Assembly: GCA_030681675.1 (NCBI GenBank)
Contig: JAUXRP010000034.1
Span: 1-54,432, forward strand
Length of the DNA stretch: 54,432 nucleotides
From: Candidatus Planktophila sp.
GTDB taxonomy: Bacteria; Actinomycetota; Actinomycetes; Nanopelagicales; Nanopelagicaceae
Direction of reading: 5' to 3'
The stretch's first letter is position 1. Each line of letters starts with the position of its first letter. Positions 1-8,642 of the stretch are shown here, in pieces. The notes beneath the pieces were generated by a model. That model saw only the letters and a list, made by a program, of their open reading frames with translations, did no database searches and was not told where the DNA came from. Both the position numbers and the translations under genes were made by a program.

Positions 1-24
1 CTTTGCACATCCAAGGAGGTTGAA

Positions 25-819
25 ATGAAAAAGATCATTACGGCCACACTATTAAGTGCTGGTCTGATTATGGGCTCCACGAGCGTAGCTTTTGCTGCAG
101 AGACAACAACTGCACCGACTGCTCCCGTCACATTAGCAACATACAAAGTTCAATTGGCTACCTATAACACTGCTTTAGTGGCCTATGACACCGCTACTGT
201 CACAATTAAAGCTCAGGTTGTCGCTTTTGGTGTAGCAGTTCAGACCTACAAAACCGCCTATGAAACTGCCTTAGTAAATTACAAAGCAGTGCTTAAGGCA
301 AATGGACCTGCCACAACTCCTGCACAGTATGCAGTTATCTTGGCCGCCTATAACACGGCATTAACTGCCTACAACAATGCAACAGTTACATTCAAGGCTC
401 AGCTTGGTGTATTCAACATTGCTAAGCAAAATTATAAGATTGCATACGAAAACGTAGTGCGAATTTATAAAGTAACCATGAATATGCGTGAAGATCTTCG
501 CAAGTCAATTAACAAGGCTTTCGAAGTTGCAATTCATAACGCCAATGCAACGCTTGCAACCGCTATGGCGGCTGCCACAACTGCAGAACAAAAACTAGCT
601 GCCACAACTGCACGTCAGAACACCGTCACTCTATCAATTGCAGCACGCAAAGCTGCCCTTGATGCGGTGGGAGACAAGCCAGTTAAACCAGTCAAAAAAG
701 TAAAGATTGATGCCGATCGCGATCATGATGACGACGATGATGACGATGATGACATCAAGTTTGATAAGCCTGCTAAGCCTGCTAAGCCTGCAAAATCAAA
801 TAAACACAATAAGGGCTAA
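25..819 (+). CDS. Secreted protein with internal repeat and Asp-rich tail
   Basis: Family not recognised. A strong ribosome binding site (AAGGAGG) precedes the ATG. Residues 1-24 form a signal peptide with a likely cut after AFA, so the protein is exported. The mature part is rich in Ala, Thr and Tyr and contains two related segments of about 45 residues (about 44-88 and 106-150) sharing the pattern A-Y-N-T-A-L-x-A-Y and K-A-Q, which suggests an internal duplication. Residues 155-215 look helical. The C-terminus has a run of nine Asp followed by repeated Lys-Pro-Ala units, giving a strongly charged tail that could bind cations or the cell surface (inference). A terminator follows the stop, so it is probably a single-gene transcript. 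Confidence 0.8.
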   Translation: MKKIITATLLSAGLIMGSTSVAFAAETTTAPTAPVTLATYKVQLATYNTALVAYDTATVTIKAQVVAFGVAVQTYKTAYETALVNYKAVLKANGPATTPAQYAVILAAYNTALTAYNNATVTFKAQLGVFNIAKQNYKIAYENVVRIYKVTMNMREDLRKSINKAFEVAIHNANATLATAMAAATTAEQKLAATTARQNTVTLSIAARKAALDAVGDKPVKPVKKVKIDADRDHDDDDDDDDDIKFDKPAKPAKPAKSNKHNKG

Positions 820-837
820 GTTTCTTAGCATTTAAAC

Positions 838-874
838 AAAGAGCCCCTGGCGCATATGGCGCTAGGGGCTCTTT
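838..874 (+). terminator. Rho-independent-type terminator
   Basis: A 16-bp stem (AAAGAGCCCCTGGCGC against GCGCTAGGGGCTCTTT, with one G-T mismatch) encloses a 5-nt loop just after the stop of the secreted protein gene. The A-rich left flank and TTT on the right arm make it usable from either side. Confidence 0.8.
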
Positions 875-948
875 GTCATGCTGGGAGAAGGTCGGATCAC
901 GTCTAAGAGAGGTAATCTGCATAGTCATACTCATGTATCATCACAATC

Positions 949-1461
949 ATGTCTATGGATCAACAATCTTGGACCTCCTACGCCGCGTTGGCTATCTCCG
1001 TGTGCACCTTATTAATTTCAGCATGGTGGCTTCGAGAGACACGCTCCGGTCGAATTCTCTTAACAGTGGATGGACAAGCCCATTCAAGTAAAAATAAGGG
1101 CGCAAAGTCATTCATCGATTTAACCGTTGAAATTACCAACGTTGGCCGAGTAGCAACAACGGTGACTGAGGTCTTTTGGAGTATTTCCAACATGACAGGC
1201 GGTCAAGAGGAAGGGACGAAGGATGTTATTTCTAACGCTGATGTCCGTTACCTCTTAGAAGCTACAGAACTACCATTACTTCTTGAACCAAACTCATCGC
1301 ACGCCTTCACGATGCAGATAACTCAAGAGAAAGTTGACACCGCAACGATCGGACGGCCAGGAACCACTGTTATCCGTCGACCGAAACCATTCCGCCGAAT
1401 CTCACCCGAGAATACTCGCACTGAAATCTTGGGCCAAGCTCGCCCTGTTCTCACCGAATAA
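949..1461 (+). CDS. Small membrane-anchored protein, unknown function
   Basis: Not recognised. The 170-residue product has one N-terminal hydrophobic segment (about residues 9-28) followed by a soluble domain with alternating beta-strand-like patterns (LTVDGQAHS, FIDLTVEITNVG, FTMQIT), so it may be an anchored beta-sandwich. No clear ribosome binding site precedes the ATG, and a later start would remove the membrane segment. It stands alone between a terminator and an oppositely oriented tRNA gene, so context gives no clue to its job. Confidence 0.6.
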   Translation: MSMDQQSWTSYAALAISVCTLLISAWWLRETRSGRILLTVDGQAHSSKNKGAKSFIDLTVEITNVGRVATTVTEVFWSISNMTGGQEEGTKDVISNADVRYLLEATELPLLLEPNSSHAFTMQITQEKVDTATIGRPGTTVIRRPKPFRRISPENTRTEILGQARPVLTE

Positions 1462-1496
1462 AACAGGTACATCTAGGGTACTAATCAACAATTAAG

Positions 1497-1580
1497 TGTC
1501 CGAAAGGGGACTTGAACCCCTAAGCCCTTGCGGGCACTAGCACCTCAAGCTAGCGCGTCTGCCAATTCCGCCACCCGGAC
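1497..1580 (-). tRNA. tRNA-Leu (anticodon GAG)
   Basis: On the minus strand the sequence folds as a class II tRNA of 84 nt. The acceptor stem GTCCGGG pairs with the 3' strand with two G-U pairs, the D arm begins TGGCGGAATTGGCAGAC, the anticodon stem CTAGC/GCTAG encloses the loop TTGAGGT with anticodon GAG, a short variable arm follows, and the T loop is GGTTCAAGTCC. The discriminator is A and no CCA is encoded. It should read CUC/CUU leucine codons. Confidence 0.93.
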
Positions 1581-1603
1581 TGAGTGAAGTACCAAGGATA
1601 GCA

Positions 1604-2938
1604 ATGTGGTGCGAGAATGGCGAAATGGATACATCTAAGCGTTCACTTCTTGAAACTGAAACAATACAAATCTGCCAAGATCTCATAAGAATTCCAAGCG
1701 TTAATTTCGGTGAGGGAAAAGGTGACGAACAAGCTGTCGCTGAGTATGTTGTTGCATCACTAGCCGAAGTAGGAATCGAATCAACAATATATGAATCGGC
1801 TCCCGGTCGATGCAACGTGGTTGCCAGAATCAAAGGTCGTGATTCTCACCGCGCTGGATTGGTAGTTCATGGACACTTAGACGTTGTTCCAGTGAATGCC
1901 GAAGATTGGAGCGTCGATCCATTTTGTGGAGAGATTATCGATGGAATGATCTGGGGTCGTGGCGCTGTAGACATGAAAAACATGGATGCGATGATTTTGG
2001 CAACTGTTAGAGAGTGGGCTAGAACGAACTATGTTCCACCTCGCGATATCGTTTTAGCATTTTTTGCCGATGAAGAGGCCGGAAGTATTTTCGGCTCTCA
2101 TTGGATGGTTGATAAACATCCCGAACTCTTTGCTGGCTGCTCTGAGGCAATCTCCGAAGTTGGTGGCTTTTCAGTAACAGTAGGCGGGGGGAAACGCTTA
2201 TACATGATCGAAACGGCGGAAAAGGGAATCCACTGGATGAAGTTGACTGCTAGCGGTCGTGCTGGTCATGGATCAGTAATGAATGATGAAAATGCGCTAA
2301 CTAGATTGACCGAGGCGGTTGCGAGAATTGGAACCCATCAATGGCCCCAACGTTACAGCACCACGGTTAAGGCTTTATTTAAGCGAGTTGCAGATGCCAC
2401 GGGTAAAACATATGACGAGAGAGACTTGCGGCCACTGTTGAATGAACTAGGTTTCGCTGCCCGCATGATCGGTGCAACGTTACAAAATACTGCCAACCCA
2501 ACAATGCTCGATGCGGGTTACAAGGCAAATGTGATTCCTGGATCAGCGAGTGCGGTAATTGATGGACGTTTTATTCCTGGATTTGAAGATGAACTTAATG
2601 AAACCATCAAATCTCTCATTGGTTCGCACGTTACTATTGACACGATTACTAGAGATAAAGCCCTTGAAGTTCCTTTCGAGGGAGATTTAGTTGATGCGAT
2701 GTGCAATTCCATTCTGAAAGAAGATGCGGATGCAATTCCAGTCCCATATTTAATGAGTGGTGGTACTGACAATAAAGCTTTAGCTGAATTAGGCATAATT
2801 GGTTATGGATTTTCACCATTGAAATTGGATGAGGATTTTGATTTCATGGCAATGTTTCATGGAGTAGATGAACGCGTTCCTGTCGAGGGATTAACTTTTG
2901 GAGTTCGAGTTCTAAAAGATTTTCTAGAAAACGCTTAA
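1604..2938 (+). CDS. M20 family metallopeptidase (dipeptidase-like)
   Basis: A cytoplasmic zinc-dependent peptidase or deacylase of the M20/ArgE/DapE family. The first metal motif HGHLD has His91 and Asp93, the bridging Asp is Asp123 in GRGAVDMK, and the catalytic Glu157 and metal Glu158 lie in ADEEAG. The 444-residue length fits the actinobacterial M20 dipeptidase group (Rv2141c-like). The chosen ATG follows AAGGA by six bases; a second ATG lies seven codons later. Its stop overlaps the stop of the convergent aldo/keto reductase by four bases. Substrate is not determinable from sequence. Confidence 0.85.
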   Translation: MWCENGEMDTSKRSLLETETIQICQDLIRIPSVNFGEGKGDEQAVAEYVVASLAEVGIESTIYESAPGRCNVVARIKGRDSHRAGLVVHGHLDVVPVNAEDWSVDPFCGEIIDGMIWGRGAVDMKNMDAMILATVREWARTNYVPPRDIVLAFFADEEAGSIFGSHWMVDKHPELFAGCSEAISEVGGFSVTVGGGKRLYMIETAEKGIHWMKLTASGRAGHGSVMNDENALTRLTEAVARIGTHQWPQRYSTTVKALFKRVADATGKTYDERDLRPLLNELGFAARMIGATLQNTANPTMLDAGYKANVIPGSASAVIDGRFIPGFEDELNETIKSLIGSHVTIDTITRDKALEVPFEGDLVDAMCNSILKEDADAIPVPYLMSGGTDNKALAELGIIGYGFSPLKLDEDFDFMAMFHGVDERVPVEGLTFGVRVLKDFLENA

Positions 2939-3879
2939 GAGCTTACGTCGTTGAGCGCACTTCTCACGATATCTGGAAGTGATATCTCTTCACTCTTGAG
3001 AAGACCACGAAGTTGTGCCCCTGTTCTCGCTCCGATTATTGAGCTAGTCACTCCATAAGCATCGCGTGCCCAAACCAGGCTCACCTCTAACGGCGAGAAT
3101 CCTAAACCTTGGGCGGCAACTGTTACGGCTTCAACGATTCTTGCGCTTCTGGAATCTAAGTACGGCTCAATGTGTTTAGCAAAGTGCGGTGCAGCACCTC
3201 TTGAATCACTAGGAATACCGTTACGGTATTTTCCAGTTAGAACTCCCCGAGCAAGTGGCGCCCACGCTAAAAATCCAGTTCCGCAATCGGTAGCGCACTC
3301 AAGAAGTTCTATCTCAACATCGCGGTTGAGCAAAGAGTATTCACACTGAATAGTTGTGATTGGAGCCTTCATCGAATTTGACGCTTGTTTCGTAGCTGCG
3401 CGAGCCAACTGCCAAGCGGAGAAATTGCTTACACCAACGTATCGCGCTCGACCAGATGTATAGGCAAAATCGAGAGCTGACAAAGTTTCATCTAGAGGTG
3501 TTATTGAATCCCAAGCATGTATCTGCCACAAATCAACGAAATCAGTTCCAAGCCGAACAAGTGATTTATCCAGTTCGGCAATTAAATTCGCTCTGGAAGC
3601 ATCAACGTTTTTTATACCATCTGGAAAACTCAATCCAGATTTTGTAGCAATAACAACCTCGTCACGATTAAAGAGCGTGCCTATTAAGCCACCAATAACT
3701 CTCTCGCTATCGCCATCACCGTATGTACTGGCCGTATCAATAAAATTACCGCCGGCGTCGATGAACGCTCTGCATTGATCGGCGGCTTCATGTTCATCGG
3801 TGTCTCGTCCCCACGTCATAGTGCCAAGCCCTAGACGAGAGAGTTGAAGTCCGCTGGTACCAGCTCGTCGCATTTCCAT
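2935..3879 (-). CDS. Aldo/keto reductase
   Basis: An NADPH-dependent oxidoreductase of the AKR superfamily with a full-length TIM barrel (314 residues). The catalytic tetrad is visible as Asp48 (NFIDTAS), Tyr53 (STYGDG), Lys80 (VIATKSG) and His121 (WQIHAWD). The N-terminal LGLGTMTWG and C-terminal SSIIGART motifs are typical. The substrate is unknown; it resembles the general sugar/aldehyde reductases (YajO/Tas type) of actinobacteria. It is transcribed against the surrounding genes and divergently from the histidine phosphatase gene. Confidence 0.88.
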   Translation of the reverse strand: MEMRRAGTSGLQLSRLGLGTMTWGRDTDEHEAADQCRAFIDAGGNFIDTASTYGDGDSERVIGGLIGTLFNRDEVVIATKSGLSFPDGIKNVDASRANLIAELDKSLVRLGTDFVDLWQIHAWDSITPLDETLSALDFAYTSGRARYVGVSNFSAWQLARAATKQASNSMKAPITTIQCEYSLLNRDVEIELLECATDCGTGFLAWAPLARGVLTGKYRNGIPSDSRGAAPHFAKHIEPYLDSRSARIVEAVTVAAQGLGFSPLEVSLVWARDAYGVTSSIIGARTGAQLRGLLKSEEISLPDIVRSALNDVSS

Positions 3880-3924
3880 GGAGCGACCTTAGCAAGGCGG
3901 AGTTAAGAAACCTGCGATAACCTT

Positions 3925-4608
3925 ATGTTTATGCAGGTAGTTTTGATTAGACATGCCCACTCTGAAGCCAACGCGAAGGCGTTGCTCTCAGGGCGAACCG
4001 TAGGGGTTCATCTGTCTGAAAAAGGCGATAGTCAATCGCAGGATCTAATTTCAAGACTTGGTCGATTGAGAGTGGCCACACTTCGAATAAGTCCTCTCGA
4101 ACGATGCTACGAAACTATAAATCCTTGGTGGGAGACAATTGGAAAGGTTCACAATCCCACCGTTGAATTAATTCGAGATGAGAATCTCAATGAAGTTGAC
4201 TACGGTGATTGGAGTGGGAAAAAACTAGCTGTGCTTTCAAAGAAGAAACTGTGGCATACGGTACAAAATTCGCCCAGCGCTATGTACTTTCCATCGGGCG
4301 AGGGCTTGGCGCAGATGCAAGAGAGAGCTATGCGGGCTGTGCATGAAGCAGCATCCACTCGAAAGAAAGGCGCAGTTGTTTTTGTCACTCATGGCGATGT
4401 GATTAAATCCATTGTGGCTTCAGCGCTCGGCATGCATCTCGATAGTTTTCAGCGTTTAGTGATCGATCCAGCCTCAATAAGTGTCATAGAATTTTCGAGC
4501 ACGAAACCGCGACTCTTGCTACTCAATGATTCGCGAGCGAATTTGGAGGAGTATTTAAATGCCCCGTATAGAAAGAGAAATTTACTTGGTGGGGGAGCAG
4601 GAGTGTGA
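3925..4608 (+). CDS. Histidine phosphatase family protein (MSMEG_4193-like)
   Basis: A member of the phosphoglycerate-mutase-like histidine phosphatase fold. The RHAHSEAN motif holds the phospho-accepting His10, and the second catalytic His lies in VVFVTHGD. It starts the conserved actinobacterial block histidine phosphatase - DUF3090 - SCO1664-type - mshC, where the family is usually named MSMEG_4193 putative phosphomutase. The next gene starts in the GTGA overlapping its stop, so the two are translationally coupled. The start could also be the ATG two codons later. Physiological substrate unknown. Confidence 0.85.
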   Translation: MFMQVVLIRHAHSEANAKALLSGRTVGVHLSEKGDSQSQDLISRLGRLRVATLRISPLERCYETINPWWETIGKVHNPTVELIRDENLNEVDYGDWSGKKLAVLSKKKLWHTVQNSPSAMYFPSGEGLAQMQERAMRAVHEAASTRKKGAVVFVTHGDVIKSIVASALGMHLDSFQRLVIDPASISVIEFSSTKPRLLLLNDSRANLEEYLNAPYRKRNLLGGGAGV

Positions 4609-5111
4609 GTTTCCTTTTTGATTCAGTGGAACGTTTTGTAGCCGGCACTGTAGGCCAACCTGGTGAGCGTGCATTCTTTTTACAAGCTCGAGATGGGAAT
4701 CGACTGGTAACTGTAGCTATAGAGAAACTTCAGGTAGCAGCCCTAGCTGAGCGTCTTGAAATTATAATCAATGGGTTTCGTAAAAACGACGTAAGTATTC
4801 GGTCAGTAACCAATGAAATTGATGATGCCCCTTTGGAACTACCTATCGAATCTGAGTTTGAAGTTGGGTCAATATCGATCTCCTGGGATGATTCTAAGAA
4901 AATGATGAGTATCGAACTCTTGGAGATTGCTACCGAAGAGATTGAAACTCCCAACTCTTTAAGGGTTCAATTGAATATCTCGATGTGTAGTGCCTTTATT
5001 AAGCGTTCTAAGGCGTTAATTGGTGCAGGTCGATTACCATGTCCATTCTGTGGAATGCCGATAGATCCACAGGGTCACCTTTGCCCGAGGGCCAATGGTT
5101 ACCGTCGATAA
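4605..5111 (+). CDS. DUF3090 family protein
   Basis: A 168-residue protein of the actinobacterial DUF3090 family, recognised from the N-terminal FDSVERFVAGTVGQPGERAF stretch and the C-terminal zinc-ribbon-like C-P-F-C-G ... G-H-x-C-P-R-A-N-G motif. It starts with GTG inside the stop of the preceding gene and overlaps the start of the following SCO1664-type gene by 17 bases, indicating one operon. Function is unknown. The invariable linkage to mshC suggests a role near mycothiol or phospho-metabolism, which is inference only. Confidence 0.85.
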   Translation: MSFLFDSVERFVAGTVGQPGERAFFLQARDGNRLVTVAIEKLQVAALAERLEIIINGFRKNDVSIRSVTNEIDDAPLELPIESEFEVGSISISWDDSKKMMSIELLEIATEEIETPNSLRVQLNISMCSAFIKRSKALIGAGRLPCPFCGMPIDPQGHLCPRANGYRR

Positions 5112-5799
5112 ATTTCTTCTGCTATCAAAAGGGGAGTTGGTTGTAACCGGACGATTGGTGGATGCATCAAATGCAACGTTATTTGCATCTCTGACATATG
5201 AAGATCGTTCTATGAACGCAATTTATAAGCCAATTGCGGGAGAGCGCCCTTTGTGGGATTTCCCAGATGGAGCTCTAGCCAATCGTGAATATGCTGCATT
5301 TTTAGTGAGTGAGTATTTAGGTTTGGAACTTGTCCCTCTAACAGTTCTTCGGGATGGACCTTATGGTGATGGAATGGTTCAGGAATGGATAGATATTGAC
5401 GAGAGTATCGACTTGGGAAGTTTCTTCTCAACAGATAACTCAGAGTTGAGAGCCATGGCTCTTTTCGATGCAATTATCAACAATACGGATCGTAAGATTG
5501 GACACCTTTTACCTACCACTACAGGTAAATTATATGGCTGCGATCATGGAGTAACTTTTCACGCGGAAGATAAATTACGTACCGTTTTGTGGCAGTGGGC
5601 CGGAGAGTCTTTGACAGATGCTGAGTTGCTTCTGCTCAAAAAACTATCTACTGGCCTAGATTTAGATCTAGATTTATCGACTCACTTAACTGCATCGGAG
5701 ATAGTAGCTATAAAGAATCGCATTTCTCGATTAATAGCCCATGCAGTAATGCCTGAACCAAATCCAAATTGGCCGTCGGTTCCATGGCCTGCATTTTAG
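5095..5799 (+). CDS. SCO1664 family protein (PI3/4-kinase-like fold)
   Basis: Matches the actinobacterial SCO1664 family: YKPIAGERPLWDFPDG, a nucleotide-loop-like stretch, then ALFDAIINNTDRKIGH and LYGCDHGVTFH, which resemble the catalytic and metal-binding loops of HipA/PI3-4-kinase-like enzymes. Length (234) is normal. It lies between DUF3090 and mshC in the conserved order. A kinase-like activity is inferred from the NTDRK-H and D-H-G motifs; the substrate is unknown. Confidence 0.83.
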   Translation: MVTVDKFLLLSKGELVVTGRLVDASNATLFASLTYEDRSMNAIYKPIAGERPLWDFPDGALANREYAAFLVSEYLGLELVPLTVLRDGPYGDGMVQEWIDIDESIDLGSFFSTDNSELRAMALFDAIINNTDRKIGHLLPTTTGKLYGCDHGVTFHAEDKLRTVLWQWAGESLTDAELLLLKKLSTGLDLDLDLSTHLTASEIVAIKNRISRLIAHAVMPEPNPNWPSVPWPAF

Positions 5800-5823
5800 T
5801 TCGCCGATAAGTAGTATTGGCAG

Positions 5824-7065
5824 ATGAAGAGTTGGTCTCAAGTGGAAGTACCTCCACTACATTCTAGATATCAATTGAGTCAAATATCTTTAACCAATTC
5901 AAAAACCGGTCTCATTCAAGTAATTCCCGCCAAGTCCGCGTATCGCATGTATGTATGTGGCATAACTCCATATGATGCAACGCATCTTGGGCATGCAGCT
6001 ACCTATTTGACTTTTGATTTAATTGGGCGCTACCTCTTGGCAACTGGTTCGGTAGTCACTTATGTTCAAAATATTACAGATATAGATGATCCATTACTCG
6101 AGCGAGCCATTCGGGATGGGGTTGATTGGAAGGAGTTAGCGCACTCTCAAATCGATTTATTTACCAGCGACATGGAGAGTTTAAGAGTTATGCCGCCAGA
6201 TTCATACATCGGTGCAGTTGAAGCAATACCTCTAATTATCGATGCAATTCAAAGTTTACAAAAACACGGCTCGATATATCCAATAAATCATAATTACTAT
6301 TTTTCTAACTCACCTGAATCCACTTTCGGAGAGTTATCGCATCTGAGCCAAAAGGAAATGGAGGAGATCTTTTCACAGCGCGGAGGAGATCCAGATTTGC
6401 CCGGTAAACTGCACACACTTGATTGTTTAGTATGGATGTCACAGCGTGAAGGTGAACCTGGATGGCCCTCTTATCTTGGTACTGGTCGACCTGGATGGCA
6501 TATTGAGTGCACGGCTATTGCGCTTGAATATTTACATCCAGACCCCTCAGATAGTTTCTTAATTGATATTCAAGGCGGAGGAAATGACCTTATTTTTCCT
6601 CATCACGAAATGTGCAGATCCCAAGCAAAGGTTCTGACAGGTAAAGAGCTGGCTGCTAACTATGTACATGCAGGAATGATTGGTCTCGACGGCGAAAAAA
6701 TGAGTAAAAGCAAAGGGAATTTAATTCTTGTATCCAAACTTGTTTCCCAAGGTGTAAATCCTATGGCAATTCGATATGCCTTGATGGGACATCACTACAG
6801 AGATGATCAAATGTGGAGTGAAGAACTACTCTCCAAAGCAAGTTCTTCTTTTGAAAAATTGAAACAAGCATGTTCTTTGACAGAAGTTCATGAGACTTCA
6901 GATTGCATAAGGGCTATAACATCAGCATTAGCCAATGATTTGGATACACCTACTGTTATTAAACTTTTAGATAATTGGGCGGGGGAGAGTTTACGTGGTG
7001 GGACAGGCGGGGATGTGGATGATCTTAAAACCTCCCTTGATGCCTTATTAGGTTTGAAGTTTTAA
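5824..7065 (+). CDS. mshC: Mycothiol ligase MshC (Cys:GlcN-Ins ligase)
   Basis: Catalyses the ATP-dependent joining of cysteine to 1-D-myo-inosityl-2-amino-2-deoxy-alpha-D-glucopyranoside in mycothiol synthesis. It is a class I CysRS paralogue: zinc Cys45 in MYVCGITPYD, the HIGH-like motif HLGH at 54-57, and KMSKS at 292-296. The phrase CGITPYDATHLGHAATY separates MshC from true CysRS. The 413-residue length is normal, without the CysRS anticodon domain. Its stop shares TTAA with the stop of the convergent PAC2 gene. Presence implies that the host makes mycothiol as its low-molecular-weight thiol. Confidence 0.95.
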   Translation: MKSWSQVEVPPLHSRYQLSQISLTNSKTGLIQVIPAKSAYRMYVCGITPYDATHLGHAATYLTFDLIGRYLLATGSVVTYVQNITDIDDPLLERAIRDGVDWKELAHSQIDLFTSDMESLRVMPPDSYIGAVEAIPLIIDAIQSLQKHGSIYPINHNYYFSNSPESTFGELSHLSQKEMEEIFSQRGGDPDLPGKLHTLDCLVWMSQREGEPGWPSYLGTGRPGWHIECTAIALEYLHPDPSDSFLIDIQGGGNDLIFPHHEMCRSQAKVLTGKELAANYVHAGMIGLDGEKMSKSKGNLILVSKLVSQGVNPMAIRYALMGHHYRDDQMWSEELLSKASSSFEKLKQACSLTEVHETSDCIRAITSALANDLDTPTVIKLLDNWAGESLRGGTGGDVDDLKTSLDALLGLKF

Positions 7066-7925
7066 TCTTTATTTTTGCGGCGAAGATAACGTTCGAACTC
7101 TTTTGCAATCATTTCGCCTGAAATTTCTGGAATATCCAATGCATCTTTTGACTCCTCAAGCGCTTTAACGTAATCGGCAACATCATTATCTTCTCGCGCT
7201 AAATTATCTATCTCACTTTCCCACGCATCCGATGCTATTTCCAATTCATCCTGAGGAATGCTTATTGCTAGAAGATCTTCAAGAGCTCGAATGAGAGATA
7301 GTGCAACTTTTGGCGAAGGAGCGCCGGAAGCATAGTGCGGAACCGGAGCCCACAGAGCTACCCCATCAATTCCGCGTCGCAGACATTCACAGTGAATAAC
7401 ACTAAGGATTCCCGTAGGACCTTCGTAACTGGATACTTCAACATTAAATCGATCCGCGGCTGTTGAATTTGCCGCGGTAATGCCAACTGAAATCGGACGA
7501 CTGTGTGGAATATCGGCCAATAGCGAACCAACTGTAACAACCATCGAAACTTCCAAATCGTCTGCTAAGTTTAGAATTTCTTGTGTGAAAGATTTCCAAT
7601 GCATTGACGGCTCTTCGCCGACAACGACAACTAAATCTCTATCGAAATGTGCAAGAGCAATTCCATAAACTTTCGTTGTCGGCCACGAAATGTTTCTGGT
7701 GCTAGTCTCATCGGTGTATACCCGAGGTCTATTAACTTGGAAATCATAAAAATCCTCAGGGTCTACATCGGCAATTAGATCTGGAATAATTTCCGGTGAT
7801 AAATCTGACCACACATTCATTAAATGATTGAGCGCTCCAGTTGCGCCTTCACCTGCATCACTCCAACCGGAAAAAGCGATTAGCATCACAGGACTTCTTA
7901 GATTCGGAATTCTATGTATCTCCAC
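7062..7925 (-). CDS. PAC2 family protein
   Basis: Belongs to the PAC2 family named after a proteasome assembly chaperone; bacterial members have unknown function. The N-terminal RIPNLRSPVMLIAFSGWSDAGEGATGAL is diagnostic, followed by an alternating alpha/beta core (VVVVGEEPS, VVTVGSLLADIPHSRP) and an acidic C-terminus. I chose the GTG at 7925, where the family normally begins, with AAGG nine bases upstream. An in-frame ATG at 7970 would add 15 residues and overlap the divergent HAD gene. It sits next to mshC as in other actinobacteria, although no proteasome genes are in this window. Confidence 0.8.
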   Translation of the reverse strand: MEIHRIPNLRSPVMLIAFSGWSDAGEGATGALNHLMNVWSDLSPEIIPDLIADVDPEDFYDFQVNRPRVYTDETSTRNISWPTTKVYGIALAHFDRDLVVVVGEEPSMHWKSFTQEILNLADDLEVSMVVTVGSLLADIPHSRPISVGITAANSTAADRFNVEVSSYEGPTGILSVIHCECLRRGIDGVALWAPVPHYASGAPSPKVALSLIRALEDLLAISIPQDELEIASDAWESEIDNLAREDNDVADYVKALEESKDALDIPEISGEMIAKEFERYLRRKNKD

Positions 7926-7955
7926 ATCAACAAACCTTACGGTACCCTCCTGCAC

Positions 7956-8642
7956 GTGAGTAGTTACCAACTCCCAGAGTTTTTTGAGGCTGTCTTTTTC
8001 GATATGGATGGCCTATTTGTTGACTCAGAGCCCTTATGGCTCGAATCTGAGGCGGAAGTAACAGCTCCTTTTGGTTATGCATGGAGGGATGAAGATCAAG
8101 TTGCCTGCTTGGGTGGCCCACTTTCTCGCGTTGGTGAGTATATGTTTGAAAAGTGTAACCACGTTGAATCGCCTGCCTTTTTTACTAATACCTTGATTGA
8201 AATTCAATCTGCTAAGTTGCGGGGTCAAACCCCACTTATGCCCGGTGCAACAGAATTACTCAATCAACTTCAATCACAGAATATAGCCACTGGATTAGTC
8301 TCTGCGAGCCCTCGAAACATAGTTAACGCAGTGCTGGATAATCTCGGAGGAAATCCCTTTCCTTTCTCAATTAGCTCAGATGATGTGATTAATACCAAAC
8401 CTCACCCTGATGCATATTTTTTAGCGGCGAAAAAAGCGGGTGCAGAGATTTCCAAATGCCTTGTCTTTGAAGACTCCTTAACTGGAGTTAGCGCAGCCAA
8501 ATCTAGTGGGGCATGGGTAATAGCTGTACCACACTTAGTATTTATTCCTCAAGAGCCTCGCGTTCGAAGTATTAAATCTCTGACTCAAATCTCTTTCGAC
8601 AAACTTCAAGAGTTGTTTAAAGATTTCACTTCGACTATTTAA
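7956..8642 (+). CDS. HAD-IA family hydrolase (phosphatase)
   Basis: A haloacid-dehalogenase-type phosphatase. Motif I is FFDMDGLFVDSE (nucleophile and acid/base Asp), motif II is LVSASPRN, and motifs III/IV are K-P-H-P-D and VFEDSLTG. The cap insertion between motifs I and II makes it subfamily IA, like beta-phosphoglucomutase and sugar phosphatases. The start is uncertain: GTG at 7956 places motif I at the usual distance, while an ATG at 7914 would run into the divergent PAC2 gene. Its stop overlaps the convergent RecB-like gene in TTAA. Substrate unknown. Confidence 0.82.
   Translation: MSSYQLPEFFEAVFFDMDGLFVDSEPLWLESEAEVTAPFGYAWRDEDQVACLGGPLSRVGEYMFEKCNHVESPAFFTNTLIEIQSAKLRGQTPLMPGATELLNQLQSQNIATGLVSASPRNIVNAVLDNLGGNPFPFSISSDDVINTKPHPDAYFLAAKKAGAEISKCLVFEDSLTGVSAAKSSGAWVIAVPHLVFIPQEPRVRSIKSLTQISFDKLQELFKDFTSTI

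Noticed and set aside
5824-7065. Annotation as cysteinyl-tRNA synthetase
   Set aside because: The CGITPYDATHLGHAATY phrase, 413-residue length and conserved neighbours identify MshC.
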